Shown: positions 18,900 through 30,221, counted from the stretch's first letter. The stretch: 64,000 nt of DNA from Prorocentrum cordatum (GCA_963575745.1 CAUYUJ010003958.1:358658-422657), one strand, 5' to 3'. Made by a program: numbers and translations. The notes: generated by a model from the sequence alone, not told the origin.

Positions 18900-20700
18900 A
18901 TCTCGCGCAGAGGGGCCCAAGTTCGTCGAGGAACCCATGCGAGTCACAGCCCGCGTGCGAGAACTCGCCCTACGTGACCACCGTAGCCAGTGGTGGGCGC
19001 GCGCCCGCGCCATCCTCGCAGGCCCCGTTCGCCGCCCCAGTCGAGACAATGGATGCCGACAACTTCAGGAATGCGACGCAGCAGGCCGACCTCTACGGGC
19101 TTCGCGACCAGACGGGGTACATGTCTTCCTTCGTGCTGGACAGGAGGCGCCCCGGGAGCAGTGGCTATTGATATTTGCCCAACCCTCGCGCGTCAATGGT
19201 TGTGTGCTGGAAAATTTCGATTGCGGCCGAGAGACTTGCGGCGCGGGTGCTGCCGTGCGAGCATTTGCGGCTGAACTCAAGACCTTTGTTTCCGCTCCCG
19301 AGGCCCTCGGCGTCCTTCGCAAGTCTCTGAAAATGAACGTGCTGCCCGCGTTAGAGCTGGAAATGGCTGATGACGCCCTGATCCACCCAGCTGATATCAG
19401 GGGGCATCAATCGATGCATGCCAAGAAGCTGCGGGGCCCACGTGAGCCGAACATTGGGATCAGGGGTGTCTGTCGCTTGTTCCGCTCTGAAGCTGAATAT
19501 AACTCCCTCCTTGAGCTGACCACCAGCGTGATCTCCCACGGTGCCAAGACCATGAAGGCCAAGGCAGGCTCGGGCGTGGGCGTGCTCCCCCCCAGTTGAC
19601 ATCCAACGGCAACCAGCGGATGCGATCACGGAATTGGTACATGCATTCGCTTCTGCTTAGACGGTGCTGGCGTGGCCTGCCCAGATCCAGCTCACCGTCT
19701 GTTATTTGATTCCAAAGAAGTCCAGTGACGACCGTGGCATCGGCATGATTTCGATCCTGGGGCGCTTATGGTCGCGCACTCGGGAACCACTGGTACGCCT
19801 GTGGAGCGCAGACGAGGCTAGGACGTGGGACGCAGCGGCGGAAGGCAACTCCTGTCTCCGCGAGGCCGACCTCCGCCATGGGTGATGACCTTGCGCACTG
19901 GCATCGCATGCAGTGTGGACAAGGGGCTACCAGACGCGCAGGAGTTCCACGACACCACCCCATGGCTTTCATTGGTAAAGGCTGCCCTGAGACTACACGT
20001 TCCACCTACTGCCCTCTACCTCGAATTGTTGCCGTGAATTTCGGTGCGTACCCTCTCCCAGGTTTGCGCAGTGCGCAAACCTTTCGGCCCGTCATCCAAG
20101 GACTGCGCGAGGGCACTAGGTTCGCCAAACGTATCACCCACTTCGTGGTGCAAGCCGTCACTGTGGCAACTCCACTGATGACCCATCGCGTCTGGGTAGA
20201 TGACATATGTGAGAAGATAATGGGCTCTCGCCAGGCTGTTCGCACCAACCTTGTCTGAGGGGTGGTGAAGACAGGCGGAGAGCTCGCCGAAGTTGGCCCA
20301 AGTTGGCCAACAAGTCAATCACCATGTGTAGCACTTCCTCCGACGCATATGCAGTGGCCTGTTCGGCCAGGCTGGAAGGCTATCCAGTCAATGTGATGCG
20401 CCAGGTGCCATGCCTGGGGGGTGATTTCAGCTGCGGGCGGACGGACAGGGCCATGCGCGCACAGCGCCAGGCCAAGCACTCGACCATGTCTGTCGAGGTC
20501 AAGCGATTCACTCGTGCCACGAAGCGCTACAGCATCATGATGCGGCTTGAGCGCAACGGGTGCCAACTTGCTGGGACTTGCGGATTTCAGATTCACGGAA
20601 TGCTTGGGAGTCAATTACACATGTGCAGACGCCGACGGGGACAGATCTGTGCAACGGGCGCCCGAGGTGGATGCCTCACTACGGTTCTCGACCTATGAGC
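18900..20700 (+). pseudogene. LINE-2 reverse transcriptase remnant
   Basis: The linker before the RT shows RVRELALRDHRSQWWARA (18940-19000). The fingers motif reads LTVCYLIPKKSSDDRGIGMI, then LGRLWSRTREPLV (19688-19800). Later frames give SLVKAALRLHVPPTALYLEL (about 19970-20035), GLREGTRFAK and then MTHRVWVDDI around 20100-20215, where VDD stands for the YxDD catalytic box. A thumb-like KRFTRATKRYSIMMRL follows. Several frame changes and stops are needed, so this is a pseudogene. Confidence 0.65.
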
Positions 20701-21239
20701 CCCTGGAGGAGATCCAGTAACCGCGTATCTTGCCAAGTACATCGACCAGTGGCTCACCACATGGCAGCAGCATCCAGACCTGCGGCGAGGTATCCGCATG
20801 GCCTGGCCCAAGGTGCTTGCCCATGTGCGATATGCGCACCACTGAGCCTCCACTGCAGTCCCGCGCAGTGCGAGGGCAGATCTCGGCGACCATCCTCACG
20901 CGGCTGCGCATCCAGTGAAAACCCAGCCGAGGTCGACGACTGGCCACTCACTTCGCTGCAGGGCACCAAGTAGCGATGGCAATTTCCAGATAGTATCTAC
21001 ACGGGCAATCCGCACCTGGACACCCACAGAGACTTATTGCTGGACATCCGAAGGTCAGCTGAACTGGTAGCGCGGCGGCAGGCGGCGAAGCATTACTGCG
21101 GGGTGGGGGGCTGGAGACGGGAGCCGACAATGCTTCTTGCCGGCTCCTATTCGAGCAGGTTTGCAAATCATGTCAGAGCTCTTTGTCGCTATCGGTGCTG
21201 GCGGCTGCTGGGCCCGCCAACGCCGCCAGGTGAATTGAA

Positions 21240-22110
21240 ATAATATAAAAGGCAGCAACCTGTGCGAGAGACGGGGCCTACACCCCGAGACGCCACTTCA
21301 TCGTTTCTGGGAGTGCGAGAAGAATTATGACGCTCTGCCTTGCACGCGGTCCGCGCCCCTTGTTCCTGAGGCGCTGGCCCAACACGATCTGGCGGAGTGC
21401 TTCTGGCTGCGGGGCCTCATTCCGCAGCTATGGCCAACTGTTCCTGAGCCTGAGGATGACCCCCCTCTCGGGCACACTGTCATCAACAGCATCAAGCAGG
21501 GAGTCTTCGGAGCAGGCAGTGGACACTGCCCAGTGGAGATCTTCGGGTGCGCTAGCGGCGGCAGGGGCACGGCACTGCCGCGTTTGCGCAGGGTCGGCGT
21601 CGCCATCGCTTGCTTCGACCAGGTCCTACCAGATATTGACATTAGGGGCACAGTGTTCAGCCCACTCGGAGGATCGCGCCAAGTTGTGGCACGAGGTGAG
21701 CTGCATGCTTTGTATCGCGCTTTATGGAGCACCACGCGATACATAACGTTTGCCAGTGATTGCGATGATGTTGTGGTGGGATGGTACAACTGAATGTATG
21801 TGAATCCAGCAGGTGACGACGCTGATACATGTAATGAGATAGGTCAGCTCATGCGCAACACATGTCCTGTTGAGATTGCCACGCTGTGGGCAAACTCCCG
21901 TATGACGACCAGTTATGCGGTGGAGGGCAAGGCAATCAGGTACTACGTGCTCGGCAATTTCGTCGCGGACGATTTCTCTGGATACGCTGCCAATCGTGCG
22001 AAGCTCCCCGCCAATATCCGCCATGCAGCTCTCATGATCCAGCGAGTTGCCCACCTCATTCGTCTGCGCTTGTTGCGGGCCGCGCTCGACAGTATCCGCG
22101 TTGGACAGAA
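21240..22110 (+). pseudogene. LINE-2 RNase H-like domain
   Basis: Text such as CERRGLHPETPLHRFWEC (about 21268-21320) resembles the zinc-like segment before RNase H. FGCASGGRGTALPRLRRVGV (21540-21600) fits the first RNase H strand, though the expected catalytic Asp is not evident. GGSRQVVARGELHALYRAL fits the Glu helix and ITFASDCDDVVVGW the second Asp strand (to 21793). After a stop, another frame gives ATLWANSRM and VLGNFVADDFSG, the last motif of the fold. Confidence 0.6.
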
Positions 22111-22139
22111 GCTGGAGAAAGAGAGGAAGAAAAACCTGA

Positions 22140-22562
22140 GCCCCAATGCCTTAGGGGCACCTGTGAGACCCCTCCTCCTCCCGTGCCGCCTTCCCCTGCC
22201 TTTGTCTATGCCGCAATGTCTAAGCGCCGTTTCGCCGAATGTGGTCGGCGATGCATCAAGTGTTTTGGCTCCGCTACCTTCGCCACCTCCAGGGAATTAG
22301 TGGATTCCGGTTGTCCGACAATGTTAACGGGGTGTTTTTTTCGGCGATCTTGGGGTCGCGAATCCATCTCGCGGGGGGTTGGGCCCATCAGACGCACACC
22401 CTGAATGTCCGCCCGACCCTGCAGGCTTGGTCCTGTTCTGAATGTGGGGCGATCGCCGATAAGGTTTTGCGATCCTTTAATCCCCCTGCTCCCGTAAGAA
22501 GACCGCTACTGGCAGAGAGCATCTCGACAGGATTGCTAGGGGTTCACACCCCAAAGTTCTGA
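22140..22562 (+). pseudogene. LINE-2 C-terminal Cys-rich tail
   Basis: AECGRRCIKCFGSA (22230-22275) and, in another frame, RPTLQAWSCSECGAIADKVL (22410-22470), then GLLGVHTPKF at 22533-22562. Paired Cys residues suggest a zinc-binding tail like that of other dinoflagellate LINE proteins. The two halves lie in different frames. Confidence 0.5.
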
Positions 22563-22944
22563 GCCGTGCTGAGCAGTCAGCACGACGCCCCAATAATCTC
22601 CAGCCAAAGCCTTCGTGAACCATCGAACTTGCATCGCAGCGGTGTCCACTCCAGTCCACTCCACTCCACTCCTCCTTCCTCATCCTCCTCCTCCTCCTCC
22701 TCGATCCTGCTACGCCCTTCGGGAGGCCGAAAAAAAACCCAAGCGCCACCAAGCAGGAGCCCACTCTCCCTCCGTCGATGCTTTCGCGTCGGCCCATGTC
22801 GAGGCCGGCGGTCGGACTGACCTTCTCGGGTACGTCGTCTCTTCCTCGATCCTGCTATTCGATCGTCCGCCTCGATCCTGATCCTGAACCTGATCCTCCT
22901 CCTTCTCCTCCTCTTCTTCCCTGTCTGAATGACCGAACTGAAGG
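22563..22944. other. LINE-2 3' flank, no gene seen
   Basis: Contains short CACTCC and TCC runs near 22650-22705 and no poly-A. Confidence 0.4.
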
Positions 22945-23240
22945 GCTCATCAACATCATCATCAGCATCATCATCATCATCATCATCATAATCATCATCT
23001 GCATCATCAACATAATCAACATCAGCATCACCATCGTCATCGTCATCGTCATCGTCTTCATCATAATCATCATCATCGACATCACCATCGTAATCATTAC
23101 CTTTATCACCATCATCATCATCAGCAGCATTATCATCATTGTCATCATCACTATTGGTATTATTATCATAATTATCGCTGTCACCATTCCATCCGTATCA
23201 TCAGCAGCATCAGCATCAGCAGCAGCAGCAGCAGCAGCAC

Positions 23241-23310
<70 letters not shown>

Positions 23311-23780
23311 GGCAACAGCACTAACATAATTACCATCACCATTGTCACCGTCATCGGCATCGTCATCACCAGTACCCGCAGCATCAGCATCGTCACCACC
23401 ATCATCGTCAACACCATCCTTACCATCATCACCACCCTCATCATCAGCATAATCGTCATCACCATCATCATCTTAATCGGCATCATCATCACTACCATCA
23501 TAATCATTATCATCATCATAGTCACCGTCATCACCATCATCACCATCATCATGATATACAGCATCATCATCATCATCATCATCGTCATCATCATCATCAT
23601 CATCATATACCTTACCATCACCATCATCATCACTATCATCGCCATCCTCATCAACAACAACAACAACATCGTCATCACCATCATCATCCTCACCATCACC
23701 ATCATCACCACCCTCCTCCTCCTCCTCCTCCTGCTCCTCCTCCTGCTCCTCCTCCTCCTCCTCCTCCTCCTCCTCTCTAC
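22945..23780. repeat. CAT/CAC/TCC microsatellite field (~830 bp)
   Basis: Interrupted ATC/CAT triplets from 22951, a purer CAT run at 23239-23310, mixed CAT/CAC to 23708, then TCC to 23780. ORFs of Ile/Ser or Met/Asp runs are artefacts. Confidence 0.95.
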
Positions 23781-23788
23781 TCCTCCTC

Positions 23789-24102
23789 CCCAGGGGTCCA
23801 TTTCGATCCAGCTGTTCCAATTCGATGATGCTCGATGCCGATTCTGACCGACTCGATCCGAGTCGATCCCCTGGGTCACCCACGGGGGCGCGAGGATAAT
23901 CGCGCTTCGCGCGTCGCGGTCTGGGCCAGGGCGGCTGCCCTCCATCAAGAGCGGCGGCGCGATGGCGCGGTGGGCAAAGATCACCGCGCGTCGCACACCG
24001 CGGGGCGCCATGCGCAAAGTTTGGTGACCCAGATCTCGACGTGACGACCGATCCGATGCGGCCCACTGTCTGCTCGGCGCTGCTCGGCCACGCGCAGATG
24101 GG
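23789..24102. other. Unassigned intron segment with GATC-rich small repeats
   Basis: Repeats of TCGATCC and GAGTCGATCC types; CCCAGGGG near 23790 and CCCCTGGG near 23869 form a weak inverted pair. No gene recognised. Confidence 0.4.
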
Positions 24103-24174
24103 GGGTAGCGGGAGGCGGGAAGGCTTTTTGGAAGCACCCCTGCTGCTCAAGAGCCTCCCCCCCTCCCGCTACCC
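24103..24174. repeat. Foldback element F, copy 1
   Basis: 13-bp arms GGGTAGCGGGAGG (24103-24115) and the exact complement (24162-24174) enclose a loop with GAAGCACCCCTGCTGCT. That loop motif and the following CTACCC...GTGCGC text recur in the foldback at 38221-38395. Confidence 0.7.
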
Positions 24175-24468
24175 TTTCGTGCGCCGCCGCGCTGCTGTTC
24201 ATGCGGGCGCGGCCACTTCGGTTCGATCCCGAGTCGACTCGGTGTCCCGATTCGATGCGGACCGCGCCTGCCCCCCTGAGCGAGTACGGCAGGGTCGTGC
24301 CGCGCTGACGCGGCCGCGACCCCAGCGCGGGCAGCCCAAGGGTCGGCCGATGCGCTAACGGAGGGCCGCGGTCGTTCGAGGTCGAAAGATCTACGCAGCG
24401 CTGGAAGCCGACTGGCAAGTCGTTACGACACGAACCCGCCGTACCCCCTTCGAGCGCCCCCTCCGCAG

Positions 24469-25689
24469 GTCGGCGCAGGGCTCCTGAACGTGCCGGTGGC
24501 CTTCATGTACTCGTCGGTGCTGGGCGGCGTGCTGGACATGGTCCTCTCATCCGTGCTCGCGACGGGAGGCTTCCTGCTCATCGGCTACTGTTGCTCCAAG
24601 ACGGGCGCCCGCAGCTACCGGGCGCTGATGTCCGTGTCCGTGGGCCCGGCCTGCGGCAAGCTGATCGACGTGATGCTCTTCTTTCACACGCTCTTCAGCT
24701 GCGTCGGCTACATCACGCTCATCGGGGACTTCACCACCAAGAGCATGTCCGGTCTGATGCCCGGCTCCATCTTCGCCACGAGCCGCGCCTTCGCGACCGT
24801 CACCATCGTCGTGCTCATCATCTTCCCCCTCTCGCTGCTCCGCGACCTGAAGTCGCTGAAGCCGTTCTCCGCGATGGGGCTCGCGGCCATCGCGTTCTCG
24901 TGCCTCTACGTCTTCTACGAGCTGTGGGCGACCTCAGATGAGAACACGCCGATGCAGACAATCAGCGACCACTGGTGGTACGTCAAGTTCGACACCTTCA
25001 AAACCATCGCGCTGTTCAACGGTTCGTTCTCTGCCCACTACAGCGCACCCACCTTTTACGCGGAGCTCAAGCAGAAATCGTTCAACCGCTACGCGCAGTG
25101 TGCGTTGTGGAGCTTCGGCATCTCCACGATCCTATTCACCGTCTTCGGCGTGGCGGGCTTTGCCCGTTTCGGAGACGACGTGCTGGGAAACATCCTGAAG
25201 AGCTACGATCCCACCAGCATCCCCGTGCAGCTCTCATGGATGTGTATGAACATCGCAACCATATTCGTCTTCCCCATCGCGTTCCAGCGCATGCGCGCCT
25301 CCTGGACCGCGCTCGTCAACAAGCCTCTGGGACTGCACGGGAACTCCGCCATCCCGTGGACGACGATCGGGCTGCTCGCCGCAAGCACCTACTTCGGCAT
25401 CGCCTTCACGGACATTGCCGTCGTCAAGCTGATCAAGGGTGCGACTCTGGGCGTCTCCATTATGTTCATTATGCCAGGCCTGGCCTTCCTCGGGATCAGC
25501 AGCAAGGGCGGCAACTACAAGGACTTCGAGCGCAACTTCTCCCCAGAGATGGTGCGCCAGATCTCACCGAGCAAAGAGGTGTTCGACCAGGAGCCCACCG
25601 GCATGGTCAGGGCCTTCAGCTACGTCCTCGTCGTCGTCGGTGTCCTCCAGGGCATCTTCGCCCTCCTCAGCCACTTCAAGCTGATCTGA
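24469..25689 (+). CDS. Amino-acid transporter (AAAP/SLC38-like), exon 2
   Basis: The exon encodes 406 residues and a TGA; with exon 1 the protein is 454 aa, normal for the amino acid/auxin permease superfamily. It is a polytopic membrane protein, probably with 11 helices. TM1 is VGAGLLNVPVAFMYSS, then SSVLATGGFLLIGYC, the signature-like FNGSFSAHYSAPTFYAEL in the middle, several later helices (LSWMCMNIATIFVFPI, VSIMFIMPGLAFLGI), and a last TM VLVVVGVLQGIFALL close to the C-terminus. The family moves neutral amino acids with H+ or Na+; the substrate cannot be told here. The exon start follows CCGCAG. No stops or frameshifts and good codon bias suggest an active gene. The true start is in exon 1, not the GTG at 24490. 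Confidence 0.9.
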   Translation, partial: VGAGLLNVPVAFMYSSVLGGVLDMVLSSVLATGGFLLIGYCCSKTGARSYRALMSVSVGPACGKLIDVMLFFHTLFSCVGYITLIGDFTTKSMSGLMPGSIFATSRAFATVTIVVLIIFPLSLLRDLKSLKPFSAMGLAAIAFSCLYVFYELWATSDENTPMQTISDHWWYVKFDTFKTIALFNGSFSAHYSAPTFYAELKQKSFNRYAQCALWSFGISTILFTVFGVAGFARFGDDVLGNILKSYDPTSIPVQLSWMCMNIATIFVFPIAFQRMRASWTALVNKPLGLHGNSAIPWTTIGLLAASTYFGIAFTDIAVVKLIKGATLGVSIMFIMPGLAFLGISSKGGNYKDFERNFSPEMVRQISPSKEVFDQEPTGMVRAFSYVLVVVGVLQGIFALLSHFKLI

Positions 25690-25974
25690 GATCGCGCCTC
25701 GCACCGCGAGGCACCGAAGCACTCCACTACGAGCCCCCCCCCTCCCTCTCCTTGTCCACCGCCTCCGCGCCATTGCGATGCGTGTTCCGACACGCCGCGA
25801 GAACCGAAGCATAGCAGGATTTTGGACACTCATACATGTGCGCTACAGAGTTGCATGTGTTTTTGAGCTGTGCGCGGCAACAGCGGCGGTTGCAGCGCGG
25901 CGTTGCCGTTTTTCTGGGCCAGTGGAGGCTTCGGTTTCGAGTTTTCTACACAGCTGCGTGCGGCAAAAAAACAA
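25690..25974 (+). other. Transporter 3' UTR and flank
   Basis: No coding seen; a pyrimidine-rich run lies at 25735-25765. Dinoflagellates lack a dependable AATAAA signal and none is evident. Confidence 0.4.
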
Positions 25975-26955
25975 ATTCTAGACGCCTCGCGTAACCCCAC
26001 CAGCCCATCCAGAAACGATGCCCAGAGGAATTGCTTCGATCAGGGAAGTGGGCAGCACACAGAGGAAGGGTCCCCCAGTGGAGGCCTCTTGGAGCTTCTT
26101 GGGGCCTCTTGTGGGTCTCTTGGGAGCCTCTTGGAGGCCTCTTGGGCGCTTGTTGGGGCCTCCTGGGGCCTCCTGGGCGTTTCTTGGGGCCCTCTTGAAG
26201 CGCTCTTGGGAGCCTTGGGAGCGCTCTTGAAGCCCTCTTGGGCCGTCTTGAAGCCATCTTGAAGCCTCGGATGGCCATCGGAAGCGAAAAGGCGAGAAAG
26301 CGAAAAACATAGATTTTCCTAAGGTTTTGGAAGGATTTTGGCCTCTTCCAGGCCTCCTGGGGGAACTCTTTGACCACTTGGAGCCGTCTTGGAGCGGTTG
26401 GGGCCTCTTGGAGCATTGTGGGAGCCATCTTGAGGCATCATCTTGTGATATCTTGAGCCATCTTGGAGGTCTTCTTGGGCTCTCCCAGGCGCTCTTGGAG
26501 TCATCTCAAGCAGTGCCTCCCCCCCCAGGAGGCCAACATGTGGCCAAAACCGGAATGAATCAATGATGTTGGCATTGTCGCCGAGGCCTCTTGGAGCGTC
26601 TTGGGTGCCTCAGGGGAGCCTCTGGGGGGCCTCTTGGGGGTCTCTTTGGGGCCTCTTGGGCCCTCTTGGGGCACCCCTGGGAGCCTTCTGAGCGCTCGTG
26701 AAGTCATTTCGGAAAAGATGAATCAAAGAAGGGGGGTTCCTTAATTAGCGTTGCCACCCCAAGAGGCCAAAATGGGGCCAAAACCCGCGTAAAACCAATG
26801 ATTGTGGCTTCCTCGCCGAGACCGTTTTGGACGCTTCGACCGCTCGCGGAACGCCCCGTCTAGGTCCAGGGGAGGGGTAAGCCTCCCAGAAGGGGAAGAA
26901 GGGGGTGGAAGCGGAAACGACCTAAACCACCTACGCCCAGAAGGCTGGTGGGATT
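25975..26955. repeat. CTTGG-type repeat block, related to 59968-60545
   Basis: Starts with AAATTCTAGACGCC and CAGAAACGATGCCCAG, continues with GGCCTCTTGG-type 10-12 bp units (26080-26740) and ends with a unique ~220-bp part (TTAATTAGCGTTGCC ... AGGCTGGTGGGATT). The same start, order and end are present at 59968-60545. Confidence 0.85.
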
Positions 26956-27257
26956 GTGCGAGTGCCGCGTCGAAATGCATGCGCGGTGGCTCTAATGATG
27001 TCTCCGAGCAGGATCCGTAGAAACGTTTTCGGGCTGTCTAGGAAGCGGTTCCACGGTGCTGTAGCGTGACGCAGCCAGAACATTGCAGGTCTGTCAAGTT
27101 AAAGTTTGGGGGGCTGTCCGGGGGAATCTTGGCGGCGTTGAGGCACCTATTCCTTCCCGCCTCCTCCTGCTCCACCCCTACTCAGATCCTTCCCCGTCTG
27201 TGCTATACAAGTGTAGACTCCAAGCAGTGAGTTACTACACTGTGGAGGTGAAGGATG
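26956..27257. other. Unassigned spacer
   Basis: No ORF or repeat recognised. Confidence 0.35.
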
Positions 27258-27415
27258 CGCGGAGTAAGCTATGTGGTGTTTGCTATGTTGTGTAAACCAT
27301 GTGGTGTGATCTATGTTGCGTAGGGTATGCGATGGACCATACACTGGTGTGAGCTATGCTGTGAACGCTATGCGGTGTATTCTATGCGGTGAGAGCTGTG
27401 TTGTGTAAGCTATGG
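27258..27415. repeat. ~16-bp minisatellite (GCTATGYGGTG type)
   Basis: About nine variable units around GTAAGCTATGTGGTGT, including GTGAGCTATGCTGTGAAC and TTCTATGCGGTG. Confidence 0.75.
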
Positions 27416-27438
27416 TTCCCATCCAGGGCACGCGGCGT

Positions 27439-27551
27439 CCACGAGGCGCCCACTGGCGGGCACCAGGGGAAACCTCGGTACCCACCCAGCGCACGGGGCG
27501 CCCGCGAGAGCCCACGAGGCACCAACGGGCGGGCACCAGGCGAAACCTCGG
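27439..27551. repeat. 73-bp tandem duplication
   Basis: CACGAGGCGCCCACTGGCGG (27439) and CACGAGGCACCAACGGGCGG (27512), both ending in AAACCTCGGT. Confidence 0.75.
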
Positions 27552-27839
27552 TGGCCTCACAGGGCCCAGGGACAGTTTTTCGTCCCGGATGCATTCTTAA
27601 TGGTCCCGGGCCCGGCAGGCCCCCAGACGACGAAGCGAAGGAGAATCAGCGGGATTGAGCAAAGTCGGTCCGCTTGGGCAACCGGTTGTCCTAGACCTCA
27701 GGGGCGCTCGACACGGATCTACGAAAGAGCGCGTTCTGTGGTCGCTTTTGGGGGGGGGGGTGGAACCAGACCCCCCCTCCCTGGATGGAGAGGGAGAGGG
27801 GAGTTCGACCCCCCCCCATCCCTCCCCCCTTCCAGTCAA

Positions 27840-29300
27840 TTACAAGCAAACAGTGCCGAGGAGCTGGTGTTAACAAGTAAGGTTCTCATCTTGTATAAGA
27901 AGGACAATGCCAGCCTTCCCTTAAATTACCGGCCGATAAGCATCCTGCCTGTCATGTAGAAAGTATTTTCTTCGGTCCTGGTCGGCAGAACGAAGGGGAT
28001 CCTGGAGGCAAAACAATTGCCGGAGCAAACAGGATTCCGCTCTAGATATAGTTGTTCGGAGGTCGTACACACGCTCCGCGCCATCGCAGAAAAAGGCGGA
28101 AAAATGGGGGGAAGAAGTGTGGATGGCTTCTTTAGACTTGGCAAAGGCGTGCGACCGAGTATTACACCCTGTCGTGCTCCATGCCCTTGAAGTGGCCGGT
28201 GTGGATAGTGCAATCAGACACACATTGCAACGGCTATACGATAGTATGCAAGGCCACGTGCAAGTTGAGTAGCTCAAGCAGAACGTTCCCAATCAAGAAT
28301 GGGGTCCGGCAAGGCGACCCGATCTCCCCGCTGCTGCTCAATAGTGCCACGCGGTTGGTGTTTCGAGAATTGCGAAAGACATGGGAGCAGAGATCGCTTG
28401 GCACAGTCGTGGGGGCCCTTCAGGACGGGTGCGGCCGCGTCACTCATGTAATTTCTTCTGACGACACGATTCTGATTGCAAAGTCTGCCGAGGCATTGCA
28501 AGAAATGCTCGACGGCGCAATCGCTGCTCTAGGCGCCCGCGGCTTGCGTTTGAATTCAAGCAAATGCTCAATTCAACACAATAGTAGAGACCCGAGATAA
28601 GGCCTGGAAGTGCAGGGGCAGATGTTCTCTATAGTCCCACCTACTGTTGGGTTCAAAATTTTGGGCATTCAGTTCACGTTGTCAGACCGAACGGGCAAAG
28701 AAATCTCAGCTCGTATCAAAGCAGGGTGGGCAAAGTTTCATCAGTTATGGCCGCTGTTCAACCCAAGGCGAGGGCTACTGAAGAAACGTCTTCGTCTCTT
28801 TGATGCCGGCGACAGGCGGAAGCTGCAATCTGTACAAAACGACATGTTGCGGAGAGTCGTTGGAGTCAGACGACGCCCAGAAGAGGATTGGGTTGCGTGG
28901 GTAGTTCGTTCCACAGGGGCCGTAAGATTGGAGGCAGCACGACATAACGTCAAGACGTGGGAGCACGCATACCTGCAATCTAAGTGGCATAGTGCGAGAA
29001 TGGGGAATGACAGGTTGTGCAAGAAATCCGTCGCGTGGAAAGATGCGGAATAGTGCGTGCTGCAAGACCTGATTGGCAACAGACCCACAAGACCACGTCG
29101 CACACACAGGTTCCGATGGGAAGATGATCTTTGCAATTTTGACATGTTATGGAAGGACCGAGCCCAAGACAGGTGCAAGTGGAAGGCAGCACCGTCGCAA
29201 TTCGTGTTGGCGCTTGAGAGGTTGCACCATCAAAGAAATGACCATGCGAGAATTGGGGGGCGCTCTGCAGGGGTAGTTGTGAGAACTCGAGGCATGTAAT
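27840..29300 (+). pseudogene. Third LINE relic (LINE-3): reverse transcriptase and C-terminal part
   Basis: The fingers motif LYKKDNASLPLNYRPISILP (27895-27955) precedes GFRSRYSCSEVVHTLRAIAE (28030-28092). In another frame MASLDLAKACDRVLHPVVLH gives motif A (about 28121-28180), then IKNGVRQGDPISPLLL motif B (28295-28342) and ISSDDTILIAKS motif C (28450-28485). The frame 28610-29053 continues with FKILGIQFTLSDRTG, a VQNDMLRRVVGVRRRPEEDW segment and a final HRFRWEDDLCNFDMLWKD (after a stop). It is a Jockey-like RT, truncated at the 5' end, with at least two frameshifts and several stops. The unreadable 5' part overlaps G/C homopolymers at 27750-27830. Confidence 0.7.
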
Positions 29301-29609
29301 AATATCAAGAAGTATGGGTGCAGTGTGAGAATGTAAGAAGTGGGCGCAGTGGCTGGTGCGCGCCAAGGACGCGCTACGGCGCGATCGCCCCTCTCTTCGG
29401 AGCGTCCGCGCAAGGGGAGCAGTAGCATTAATATTCCCTTCCTGTGACGGAGGGGGGGGGTTCGACCCCTCCCCTTCCCTTCCCCTCCCCCTCCTCCCCT
29501 ACTTCTCCTCTCTCCCTCTCTCCTCGGGCCGGCGCCTGCGTCGGCGGCGGTTGGCGGCGGCGGCGGGGACGACGACTTCCTTTTCTGGGCCGGCGCTGGC
29601 TCCTGCGGC

Positions 29610-29975
29610 GGCGGGTGGTGGCGGTGGTTTGTGGAGGTGTTGCTGGTGGTGGTGGTTGTGGTGGTGGCGGTGGTGGTGGTGTGGTGGTTTGCGGTGGTTG
29701 TGGTTGTGCTGGGTTGTGCTGCTGGTAGTGGTGGTGGTTGTGTCGGCTGTTGTGGTGGTGTGGTAGATTGTGGTGGTGGTGGTGGTAGTGGTGGTGGGTT
29801 TTTGTGGTGGTGGTGGTGGTGAGTTGTGGTTGTGGTGGTGGTTGTGGTGGTGGTTGTGGTGGTGGTGGTGGCGGCTGTGGTGGTGGTGGTGGTTGTGTGG
29901 TGGGTTGGTGGTGATTGTGGTGGGTTGAGGTGTGGTGGTGGTGGTGGAACTGGTGGCGGTGGTGGTAGTGGTGGT
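29610..29975. repeat. (GGT)n-rich tract
   Basis: GGT/TGT triplets over about 365 bp. On minus this is a CCA/ACC tract giving His/Thr/Pro ORFs with no gene meaning. Confidence 0.9.
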
Positions 29976-29984
29976 AATCGTCGC

Positions 29985-30200
29985 TGCGTCCCCGCCGTCG
30001 GCGCTGCTGGCCGCCCCCCGCGCCGGCGCCGGCGCCGGCGCCGGCGGGGCGGGGGTTTGGGTTTGGACTCCCCGCCCCCCCCGTTGGGCTGCCTCTGGTT
30101 ATCGTCGATGCGCCCCCGCCGTCTGCGCTGCTGGCGGCCGCCATCTCCGGCGCCGGCGCCGACGGTTTGGAGGGGGGGGGTTTGGGACCCCCCCCTTTGG
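29985..30200. repeat. ~100-bp GC-rich duplication
   Basis: Two diverged units, each running ATCGTCG(C/A)TGCG, CCCCGCCGTC, GCGCTGCTGG, a CCGGCGCCGG run, then GGGGGTTTGG. They start near 29988 and 30099. Confidence 0.7.
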
Positions 30201-30221
30201 TAGGGCGGGGGGGTTCGGGAG

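Larger units (their letters stand above)
16151..22562 (+). mobile_element. Dead LINE (LINE-2) with ORF1, EEP endonuclease, RT and RNase H
   Basis: On + the relic keeps the full domain order: Cys-rich ORF1 with coiled coil, an EEP endonuclease fragment, RT fingers and palm, an RNase H-like domain and a C-terminal Cys-rich tail. Many frameshifts and stops break it, so it is not active. No clear poly-A or target duplication was found. It lies wholly inside the transporter intron, in the same orientation as the host gene. Confidence 0.75.
14199..24468 (+). other. ~10.3-kb intron of the transporter gene
   Basis: It begins GTCGTCAG and ends CCCTCCGCAG, a GT-AG pair. The 5-bp direct repeat GGTCG sits at both junctions, so the exact cut could shift by a few bases. 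It holds GGA/TCC tracts, an inverted satellite block, a complete but dead LINE in the same orientation, and a long CAT/TCC microsatellite field. The size rests on linking exons 1 and 2 by protein continuity. Confidence 0.7.

Noticed and set aside
22778-23329. Ile/Ser-rich 183-codon ORF
   Set aside because: Translation of CAT/ATC repeats.
26762-26785. CCATTTTGGCCTC-like sequence on minus, similar to part of DinoSL
   Set aside because: It belongs to the CTTGG repeat family (also at 60335) and lacks the leader's ends.
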